Shown: one piece after another, positions 55,033-64,000 of the stretch
How positions within the stretch are numbered: the first letter of the stretch is position 1
Layout of the letters: the number at the start of each line of letters is the position of its first letter
Assembly: GCA_964019135.1 (NCBI GenBank)
Contig: OZ025261.1
Coordinates: 30,984,029 to 31,048,028 of the forward strand
Reading direction: 5' to 3'
Length of the DNA stretch: 64,000 nucleotides
From: Arenicola marina
Lineage: Eukaryota; Annelida; Polychaeta; Arenicolidae
Program-made: the position numbers and the translations under genes
The notes under the pieces: generated by a model
Told to the model about the DNA's origin: nothing
Database searches by the model: none
The model's input: the letters and a program-made list of their open reading frames with translations, nothing else

Positions 55033-56917
55033 CACCTGCGGAAAGAGCAAGATTAAAGATTACCACGAAAAACCGCGCTCGCCTCTTACCTGTGGCGATT
55101 GTCTGGTGTAGGCCAGGGAGAGGGGTAGGGGGTTGGGTTGGGGGTAAGGGGGTGGGGTGGGGGGGGGCTTGAGGGGGCGAACGGTCGTAGAGCAAAGTGA
55201 AGGGGATGATCCCCCAGGAAGAGTGTAGGGTGGGGTGGGGTGTGGGGTGTGGGGGGGGAGATGGAACATTGGAATACCATGGACGAAGCTAGGCGAGAAA
55301 AAATGGGGGCAATTTGCCCCAAAAACATGAAATATCAGCAAAATTGCCAGATGGTTGGTTGGCATGTCTCTCCCTGCATATCCCATAGGGCAGATGGCAG
55401 CCTGCAGTTTTGTTGTTTGTAAATTACGATGGCTCTAGCAGTTTTGCAAAGGTATGTGCACTGTTAAGAGATATGGTGGAGCTGCAATACAATCTATCAT
55501 GGCATGGGAGGTGGGCGGGAGGGGGGGAGGGGGGGTACGTACGCCATAACCCGTTGCATTTCCTTGGTTACGTCTGTTTATATTAGGATAGGCTGCCGCT
55601 ATAGGGGGCGGTTTCAGAATTTTTTCTTGTCTATTAATCGGGAAAGAGTGGCGGGTTTTATTTCTCATGTAGGCCTGCGTCACGTACAGCTGGATCCCGG
55701 TGCTGGATAGCCGTGTGAATCCGTGAATATCTGGCTGAGATGTGAAGCGTGGCAATAGATTACATCAGAGGTAGAGCTGTGGGACGCGACGAACGAGCAG
55801 GCAGTGTCCAGCCATCTACGGAATGTCCATCTTCTCTGCCACGTGGTGTGGTGTGTCCCGCTTCGGAACATTCGTGTCTGGTCTCGTTTCTCGTTGATGT
55901 ATTTCAGGATCTGTATCAGGACAAGCACTGCTACGGGTTAAGAATGTATTCACGTGGTATAAATCAATGGCTAATGTGATCTCCCAAAGGGTGGGTGGGG
56001 GGTTTGATATGATGCGGTGGTATGGTATAGTTGTTCTTGTCTGTAAAATCATGTCGTATGAAACCCCCCCCCCCCCCTGATCCGCCACCCTTCTCGGCAC
56101 TCTACAACCCCCCTCCCCCCTCACCCCATCTTTCTCTTTCCCCTCGGTACTCCACAAGAGAGGAGGCTTCACTTCCCTCTCTGAGACTAGCTGCGGATTC
56201 CTGTAATACATACACCGCGCGAGATCACAACCCTTCTGTTTTCTCCCCGCGAGACCTTGCTGCCTGGTCTCCCGACTTCCTCCCACGAATATACGCGTCG
56301 ACCCGGGGCAGTCTCCGTTCGCCAGAGGGCGCTGGTAGTCGGTTGCATCATGACCGTCGCTTGCCTGCCGACCCCGCTGCCGGCAACAGACGGCGCAACA
56401 CAACGACCACACCCTCCCCCCCCCCCCACCCGCCACCACCACCAACTCTCCTCTCATCCACCCCCACTCCCTACTAGCGGATTCCCTCTGGCACTAACCC
56501 CTCCCCCCACCCCCACCCCATCCCCACTCTCTGTCTCACGCGCTGCCATGATAACACTCCGGACTTAGGTCTGGCTTGATCTTCCGTGCGGCCACTAAAT
56601 CATATCACTTATCATAAGGTACATCGCGGTTGGGGTGGGGGGCGGGGGTGAGGGGGGGGGGTAGGAGTTGATCCGTCTCTGGGTCAGGCCTCCCTCCCTC
56701 CCTCGCTCTGTGCCGCCAGCGGACTGCTGAGTGACGTCAGGATGGGTTAGATGTCCTACACTTCTTTTCCTCCGTCCCTCTCTCCTCCATCTCCTCCCTC
56801 CCCTCCTCCTTCTTCTTCGGGATTCCCGGAGCTGGGATCCCCGGCGGGTGAACCAGTCTGACCTGTAACTCGCGCAGTGTTCATTCAAGCGCTGCCACAC
56901 TGGGGGAGTCCGCGGCT
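55033..56917. other. Intergenic DNA
   Basis: Alternating G-rich, C-rich and unique sequence. A partial CTCF-like site (GCCAGAGGGCGCTGG) is at 56325-56339. No gene recognised. Confidence 0.45.
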
Positions 56918-57345
56918 CCGAAACCCTAGCCTACGTCTCGCCTCGCAGACCCCAGCCAAGGTCTCACATCGCAGACCCTAGCCTAGGTCTCGCCTCGCAG
57001 ACCCTAGCCTTGGTCTCGCCTCGCAGACCCCAGCCTAGGTCTCGCCTCGCAGACCCTAGCCTAGGTCTCGCCTGGCAGGCCCTAGCCTAGGTCTTGCCTA
57101 GCAGACCCTAGCCTAGGTCTCGCCTCGCAGACCCTAGCCTTGGTCTCGCCTCGCAGACCCTAGCCTAGGTCTCTCCTCGCAGACCCCCGCCTAGGTCTCG
57201 CCTCGCAGGCCCTAGTCCAGGTCTCGCCTCGCATACCGTAGCCTAGGTCTCGCCTCGCAGACCCTAGCCTAGGTCTCGCCTCGCAGACCCTAGCCTTGGT
57301 CTTGCCTCGCAGACCCTAGCCTAGGTCTCGCCTCGCCTCGCAGAC
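56918..57345. repeat. 26-bp tandem array
   Basis: About 16 units of GCAGACCCTAGCCTAGGTCT plus CGCCTC. The TAGCCTAGG palindrome is conserved in most units. Confidence 0.96.
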
Positions 57346-60300
57346 CTTGGTTGCGCAGACCCTGGCTTTGGCGGTCAAACAGTATAGATAGATATGCCAC
57401 TGACTAATCCTTGTAGATATGTTTACCACCACGCGGATACCGTTATCGTTGGGAACGAGATAAAGGGCTGTGCCCTTGTGGATATGTGTTGAGGTAGCAC
57501 CGGCTTCAATCAGTGTTTGGATACTGGAGAGGCCAGCCAGTGACACGTCCGTGATATAACAGTGACAGACAGACAGGTAAGAGACAACCAAACACACAGG
57601 GGGGTGTGTGTGTGTGTCAACTGGAGTGGGTTGTGATGGGTGGGTTCTATCCAAAACGCCCCCTCCCCTCCCCTCCAACAGACTTATACACCCCATCCCC
57701 CTGCCTCCCCCATTGTGTTGGGCGCCCCGGGTTGGCGCCACACTCTGCCAGTGTTTTTAACTGATTAAATGGTCCATGCGACCACTTTTATCGGTAGTTC
57801 CCAGAAATATGACATGTGATGTGTTTTTTGCGGCGCCCCGTCATACTCTGGGTTTGCCTCTTGTGTGTGCTAGGCCGACTCAATCATCTGGTGAGAGAGA
57901 GATTAACGATGCGTTCCTTGTCGCACGCGTAATCGGATTTTCATAAAATGTTGTTTTCGGCATTCAGTCGCACGTCTCGTGTCGCGATATGATCTCACAT
58001 CGCGCGTGTTTGGCGACAGCAATCCCCACGGCGGGACACTCTCCCATAATAGGGGTCGCCACTGTTTGCTTTTCACTCTCCAAGTGGCCGTGGCGCTGCG
58101 CAATCAACGGCGGGTATGAGAACCGCGAAAACACTGCTAGAGCTACTGGAGTGCCATGCGCTGGTGGCGCCGTCTAGCGGGGACTGAATGAGTGTCTCGG
58201 TTGCGACTCGAACCTAGTTGGTTGGGTAGGTGGGTGGGCAGTGGCGTCTAGCGGTCATGCTACATCCACCCCTCCTTCCTCCTCCACTCCACCCCTCCAC
58301 ACCCCACTACCACACACAACCCGATAGACGTTGTGACGACGGCCTAACCCCAGAATCTCCCCCTCCCCCTCTCCCCCACCCTCCCGCCTCCATGTTCCCT
58401 CCTACCCGCCTGCCCTAGCCAGCTGTCCCAGAGACCGCACCCTGCCCCCCCGCACCACCTCCGCCCACCCCGTCCTGTCAACAGGCGGTGAAAAGACCCC
58501 TTATGCCGCGGGTTCCATGTGGAATGTGTGGCGCCTTGGGGTGGGATGGAGGGGGTGGGGGGTGGGGGGGGGGTGTCGGTGTCGTGGCTACCGTGCATAG
58601 ATAGATACCCCGGGCAGGCAGTGTGGTACCCCCGGCAGTCAGTCTGTCCCGCAGTGTGTCCCGGCGGCAGTGGTTGTTAGGCAGGCGGGCGGGACGACAC
58701 GCGGACGGATCGCTCCTTGTTATAGGATCGCAGGCTGCGTGCAGGCACCCTACCTACCTACACACCCACACAGCCACCTACCAACTAAACCGCGATATTA
58801 TTGTCGTCACGTGAGCGCCGGTCGCCATAGCATCACTACTACTAAATACTACTACTACCAGACGCCAGTCAGTCAGGCCGTGCGCTCGCCAACCCGCGGC
58901 TTGTGGTTTGTGGCTTGCCCGTGTCACCACTGCCTTCTTATGTGGCTGGTGGCACATGGTCACTGACCGGGTGATATTTAAGCCGGGAGCCCCATTAAAA
59001 CCTGACGGTGACGCCACACTGGTTTGACCCACATATGTCGAGCGCTTGACGCATATAGCCTTACCGTGACGTCACGCCCCTTTGATCCTGCTCGCTGGTC
59101 AGTGGCCATTCCTTCGTGCAGATCAGCCGATCTGTACAGTGCTGCCACCTATGGCTTCCATCTGAGGAGTTGGATAACCTGGATAATCCGGATTAGCAGC
59201 CATCCGTGAAGACGCATACTGTAAGTGTCTGGATCCACGTGGATTTAATAATGGTAGTGGTTTTTTCCTGTCTTTTTATTAACGGTACATATCGGTGTTA
59301 ATGTGGTTGCTATGGTAGCATGCGCTCTCGAGTCGTTTGGACAATGGTACATTACCTTGTTGAATTGGTTGCCAAGGATACGTTGCGATGGTGGGATGGT
59401 TGCTAAGGGCACCTTTCCCTCTCGGGTCGATTACCATAGTTACTTTCAGCTCTAACGACGATGGTTGTTAGTCGTGTTGGCGTGGTCCTCTGTCCATCAT
59501 GTATTTCGGATTATCTCTGGTCTATCGTGCCATCAGCTTGGTTGCTGCTAAGGGTTGCAAAGGATCAGGCACAAGAGATCTGAGATATATTGAATGCAAA
59601 GCAATTGACCTTGACTTGACCTTGCCGTGGCCGAGACCTTCGGCTTTACGGCATGGAACGAATGAGATTCTCGCGGTTCCCAGAATCATCGGTGTTGTCA
59701 TGGAGACGTCGTCAAGGCCGTTTCCAATCTCCACCGACACCTGGTGAGATACATGTTTCCTTAGTTTAGAGGGGAGTATATGTACCTCACGATATCGGCT
59801 GCTAGTGGACACCTACTCCCAGGGAAGATCGGGGGCTCGAACCCGTGACTTCGGTGATCATTTGACCCCCATTGTCATAAGCGTCGGGTTGCGGGATCTC
59901 ACTCTCCATCCAGCTAGGGGGCGCTGCGTTGAGGCTGGCGTGACTGGTGGCCACAACTTCAATGCAGTAGATGAGGGGGGGGGGGGAGGGGTGCACTGAC
60001 CCCATGCGCGAGGAAGACGTTCTGGAGAGGGGTGATGGGGATGGGGATTAGGAGGGGAGGCAAATGGGGGCGGTATGCGGCGGAGGGGTGAGGAGAGGGA
60101 ACCAGCCTGCCGCTGGGACAGCCCCCCCCCCCTCCCTCCCCCTCTAAACATAACCGCTCCCTGAAGACGAAGTTATCGACTGCGGAAATTTAGGGCTCCC
60201 TTCACGGGGTGAGCGATCGATGAGGGGTCACATAGGGTGCCTGTGAGGATGGGGGGGGGGGGTGTAATATACTTCCCTTGCCCTCACCGCGCCACCCACC

Positions 60301-60475
60301 CTCATTCGGGGCTTGGACCAGCCCGGGCGTATTAATACGGTGTGTGTTGGGTCGGTGCAGCGCGTGGTTGCCATGAAGGTGAATGTCATAAAGTGAAAGT
60401 CATGAAGTGAAGGTCAGAAAGTGAAGGTCATGAAGTAAAGAAAGACAAAAAAAGGTCCAGGTGACCTTCAGGGTA
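57346..60475. other. Intergenic DNA
   Basis: Mostly unique sequence with C- and G-runs. A possible SINE-like B box on the minus strand (GGGTTCGAGCCCC, about 59830-59843) lies near 59800-59940. No gene with family resemblance was found on either strand. Confidence 0.45.
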
Positions 60476-60713
60476 CGATTTGACCTCTGTGTAGGTCGTA
60501 TGACGACAATTAGGGCGAAAGGGGAGGTACAGAGGAGCCATGTCTTCGGGCATAACCCTACACTTCACGAAGACATGAGATATTTCGCTGCACAAACACA
60601 GGCATTTACACCGATGGGGCTTGAACCCCTCACCGGCCACTTGGGCTGGCCCAGTCGAGCACTGGAGGCAATAGGCGAAGGCGCTACCCATTCGGCTACG
60701 GGGTGATCCCCTC
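60476..60713 (-). mobile_element. Family-2 SINE with tRNA-like head
   Basis: The minus strand reads ATCACCCCGTAGCCGAATGG (A-box region), GCTCGACTGGGCCAGCCC, GAGGGGTTCAAGCCCC (B box), then AAGTGTAGGGTTATGCCC and GACATGGCTCCTCTG. Layout is as in the copy at 24024. Confidence 0.8.
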
Positions 60714-61239
60714 CCCTCCCTCTTTGGGAGGTGGATTGGTGTTCTATGCCGCCGTTTAGGAGATACGTGTCGTACATGAGAGGGGGATGGGTGGGGGGGG
60801 GGGGGCTCTGGGAATGATGGGATAAATCATGCATGAGGCCATCACCGGATCGTAGGGTCAGGCTCCGTGCCATGGGATTAACTGTTGGGGAACAGTCTCC
60901 ACAGTATCCATGCTGCACATGGTATACCAACCCTGCCGCAGCCTGTGCCTGTCACACCCCATGCCCAGTACGGTGTCAGTGACCGGTTTCATCTGACACC
61001 CAACATCCGCTAGCGTAGCAAAGTGCGAGACTTCAACATCGGGTGTTTGAATATGGCTTGTGTATTGCTACAGAGGTCAAGGTCAGGGCAGCCGTGACCA
61101 ATGGACGTCTCCACTGCACGCTCACGCGCCTCTCTAGCCACCCCCGCCCCCCATACACTCTCTCCAATCACCCCATGACGCATACTCATCGATATTCCGC
61201 CCCTTCCCACCCTAACCTCGTTACGAGCTTTATATGGTG
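60714..61239. other. Intergenic DNA
   Basis: Unique sequence with one long G-run near 60795. No gene seen. Confidence 0.45.
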
Positions 61240-61870
61240 GAAACCTACCCCCGCTGATACCCGTAGTCCTGGCTGGTACCCTGACCCTTGCCTGGCTGGT
61301 ACCCTGACCCGTGGGTGATACCCATAGTCCTGGCTGGTACCCTGACCCTTGGATGCTACCCACAATGCCGGCTGATTCCCTGATACTTGCCTGGCTGGTA
61401 CACTGACCCGTGGGTGATACCCATAGTCCTGGCTGGTACCCTGACCCTTGCCTGGCTGGTACCCTGACCCTTGGGTGATACCAATAGTCCTGGCTGGTAC
61501 CCTGACCCTTGGATGCTACCCATAATGCCGGCTGATTCCCTGATACTTGCCTGGCTGGTACCCTGACCCTTGGGTGATACCAATAGTCCTGGCTGGTACC
61601 CTGACCCTTGGATGCTACCCATAATGCCGGCTGATTCCCTGATACTTGCCTGGCTGGTACACTGACCCTTGGGTGATACCCATAGTCCTGGCTGGTACCC
61701 TGATCCTTGGATGCTACCCATAATGCCGGCTGATTCCCTGATACTTGCCTGGCTGGTACACTGACCCTTGGGTGATACCCATAGTCCTGGTTGGTACCCT
61801 GACCCTTGGGTGATACCCATAGTCCTGGCTGGTGCCTGAACCACAATTTTGGCTGGACCACAATTTTGGC
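61240..61870. repeat. GGCTGGTACCCTGACCCTTG composite array
   Basis: Units of 38-40 bp (GGTGATACCCATAGTCCTGG, CTGGTACCCTGACCCTTG and GGATGCTACCCATAATGCCG types) arranged in larger repeats of about 115 bp. Minus-strand frames of the type YQPGLWVSPKGQ are artefacts. Confidence 0.95.
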
Positions 61871-62337
61871 TGGTACCCAGAGCTCTGACTGTGTAGTTAA
61901 CCCCGAGATCTGAGTGATACCAAAGCGTTCACCCTGGCCACTGGTACCCTTACCCCTAGTTAACTTCCTCTGTTCATGTTCATGGTAACTGCATCGTATC
62001 CTGTCTATTGCCTTTAGGAGCGGTGGGTAGAGGTCGAGTGGACAGGGGTGGGCAAGTGGGGTAATGATAATCTATTTGACGAGATTGGTGTGGGGGGTAG
62101 GGGGTGGGGGTAAGGACCATGACCCCTGTCACACACGGCCGTACGCCCGGGCTGGTGCTGGTGCAGTTGATTTATTTCACCGTGGCACGGACATTCTGGT
62201 CCGCTACAGCACAACCCTCACAGAATGAAAGTCACAGAATGAGGGTGCGGGCGGTGTGAAATCGTCCTGAGGGGTAGCTCTGTAAGAAATCGCTTAGAGC
62301 AAGCGACCCCGTGGCGGGGCAACGTGCAGCGGTGTCG
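61871..62337. other. Intergenic DNA
   Basis: No feature recognised. Confidence 0.4.
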
Positions 62338-62555
62338 TAAAGCAATATATTCTGTAATTTTTTTTAATTATCAGCCTCTTCCCTATGTCAAATAAGTATA
62401 GTCTGCCTTGAATTTAAATCCTGAAAGCCTGTGGGCTATCCGGAGAAAAGCAATTTGATCACCGGAGCAGAAGTGCGTCATAATTTTGAGATACTTTTAG
62501 TCTTGATTTTATAATGTAAAAAATATAAGATGGCGCATGTAAGTATATTGCTTTA
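62338..62555. repeat. Possible small inverted-repeat element
   Basis: TAAAGCAATATA (62338-62349) and TATATTGCTTTA (62544-62555) are exact reverse complements 194 bp apart around AT-rich DNA. It could be a MITE of 218 bp; no clear target duplication was found. Confidence 0.4.
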
Positions 62556-62855
62556 TAGGGAACCGCCAGCCTGGCCTCTAACGCTGCTTTACCGATTCAT
62601 ATAATACCCAATTGTCTATCCTCCAAATTACAGATTTTTTCGTCCTATCTATAGCTCGCAATAAAATTTAGAAGTGACCGCCGGGCACGATTTCGCCGCC
62701 TACCCAGGCGGCAACCCTTTTTGGAGGTGTGTCCGCGATTGACCAATCAGGAGGCGATACTCTAATTTATTCAAACCGGAAATTGCGCCTATTGTGTGAG
62801 CAAAACAAGAGCGCATGGTCATCGTTAATATAAAGAGCTGCGATTCTAACTCCAA

Positions 62856-63260
62856 TCATGGCATTGTTGCGGAGTCCATCGTCGCAAGACGTATATCAAT
62901 TTGTTTGGACGGTACTTTTCCATGAAGCACTAAGATCTTGCGCAACTGCACGGCTTGGAACTGCCGCTGTTCATCTGTAAATCGCGGTCCTGATCTCTCT
63001 CTCCGCGAGTTATAACGTAAGGCGGCGCCATATGAATAGTCACAATATGCGTCACTGCTCCCCGCAAAATGGCGCTCTGCTCGACATTGCTGGGGGCGGG
63101 TTGCCCTAATTTTGTTCTCCTTACCAGTCGGCCGAAACGAAGCGTTAACACTCGCCAATTTAACTTTAACATGTAAACTTTCGGTGCAGATCGCGATTAA
63201 ATTAAGTTGGACACCCGCTTTAATGAAATCCACAATATATCGGTGCACGAGTATTTGCAA
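62856..63260 (-). CDS. Unidentified open frame, possibly a transposon remnant
   Basis: A 134-codon minus-strand frame in non-repetitive DNA. Its C-terminal half (RFTDEQRQFQAVQLRKILVL followed by HGKVPSKQIDIRL) is charged and helical and vaguely recalls helix-turn-helix segments that open some DNA-transposon proteins. No family is confidently recognised. There is no splice or promoter evidence for this strand, and the start is simply the first Met. Confidence 0.2.
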   Translation of the reverse strand: MQILVHRYIVDFIKAGVQLNLIAICTESLHVKVKLASVNASFRPTGKENKIRATRPQQCRAERHFAGSSDAYCDYSYGAALRYNSRRERSGPRFTDEQRQFQAVQLRKILVLHGKVPSKQIDIRLATMDSATMP

Positions 63261-63599
63261 TTCGAAGATTATCGTCGGATCAATGTCCAGTTGGATTTTA
63301 TATTGGAACTTTGGAACTTTGGCTCCAGCAGACAGAATACAGTCCGGTTAAATAGTTCTTTGTTACCAAGAAGTGTGAGGGATTGGAATATTTCAGATGT
63401 GAAAATAGTTTGTTTACTCCAATAAACTTCTACAAGAAGTACAATTGATAAAAACAACAATGGCATGTTCTTTACCCTAATATAGAATGCATATGTAATC
63501 TGCTTTACTTTACTGAAATTTGCGGGGAGCGAATTCAAAGACAGGATATAGGTGGAAGATGAGGGGGAGGGGCACATTGATCGCTAGAGGTCATGGGTA

Positions 63600-63789
63600 A
63601 TGTCCGACGGAGGGAAAACGGGAACACCTGGACCGAGGGAGCGGGGAGGGGGGGGGGGGGGGCTAGTCACGGTCAGTGCAGCATATCACTTTGAGGGTTG
63701 TAGCAGATCACTTTGACGTGTGTAGCAGATAATTGCAATGAGAGCACAGGTCCTGTTTCCACGGTTGTTAACCCGCTGTCTTCGTTATA
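63600..63789. other. Intergenic DNA
   Basis: Unique except for a G-run at 63645-63662. Confidence 0.4.
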
Positions 63790-63844
63790 TTTGTTCCATG
63801 GCTGTTGCTCTTTCCTCAGCCCCGCCGCCCCCCACCCACCTCCA

Positions 63845-64000
63845 CCGCCCCCTCCCTCCCCCGCAACCCTCTACCCCGTCCTCCCTCCTTCGCACCCCTC
63901 TTACCCATATCACCCTCTTTTCCCGCCTTCCCTCCCCCACAACCCTCTAACCCACCCTCCCTCCTTCGCACCGCCCTTCCCCTATCACCCTCCTCTCCCG
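63845..64000. repeat. C/T-rich repeat of about 75 bp running off the window
   Basis: Two copies of CCCTCCCCCACAACCCTCTA, CCTCCCTCCTTCGCACC and TATCACCCTCTTTTCCCG, about 75 bp apart. It is cut by the window end, so the copy number is unknown. Confidence 0.8.

Noticed and set aside
54348..55172. Proline-rich 274-codon frame
   Set aside because: It is translation of C-rich low-complexity DNA; the opposite strand is equally open.

Overview
The window is nuclear DNA of an animal, most likely an invertebrate. It has small exons in long introns, GT-AG splice sites with pyrimidine tracts, tRNA-derived SINEs, a cut-and-paste transposon with target duplications, a 200-N scaffold gap at 12665-12864, and no operon or bacterial signals. 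The species cannot be fixed. The ankyrin exons resemble the ANKS1 (Odin/AIDA-1) family of bilaterians. Gene density, CTCF-like motifs and many minisatellites would suit a cephalochordate or another invertebrate bilaterian, but that is a guess.

One gene is well supported. It is on the + strand, lacks its 5' end, and has 13 proposed coding exons between 17366 and 51643. The exon phases join without a break into 824 codons plus a stop. Exons 1-4 encode ankyrin repeats very close to the ANKS1 type. Exons 5-13 encode a Ser/Pro-rich, probably disordered tail. The tail carries an SH3-ligand motif and tyrosines in SH2-docking contexts (LYDSV, EYLNP, GYQQP). No SAM or PTB domain was found before the stop or in the rest of the window. 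The last three exons (45966-51643) are less certain than the first ten, and an in-frame TAA at 46046 offers an alternative end. A possible poly(A) signal is at 52941, and a near-perfect CTCF-type motif follows at 53240.

The rest is mostly repeats. By my own tally about 25 kb, more than a third of the window, is tandem repeat with units of 15 to 86 bp. Positions 1-16.9 kb hold successive arrays, a nested SINE pair, a foldback element carrying a 22-bp array, a cluster of degenerate SINE units and the gap. Positions 17-52 kb are the gene, with arrays inside its introns. Positions 43839-45528 hold a non-autonomous hAT-like transposon flanked by GTTAGCTG. Positions 53-64 kb look intergenic, with more arrays, SINEs and low-complexity tracts.

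The most unusual structure is where arrays meet exons. The 86-bp array at 32998-36452 repeats the 3' end of exon 5 together with its 5' splice site, and most units I inspected contain a 42-nt frame-preserving exon-like segment between an AG and a GT. The 54-bp array at 40695-41118 starts exactly at the 5' splice site of exon 9 and places an acceptor-like TTTTAG directly against a donor-like GTGAGG, as in recursive splice sites. These are the best candidates for undescribed biology here. Whether they are used in splicing is unknown.
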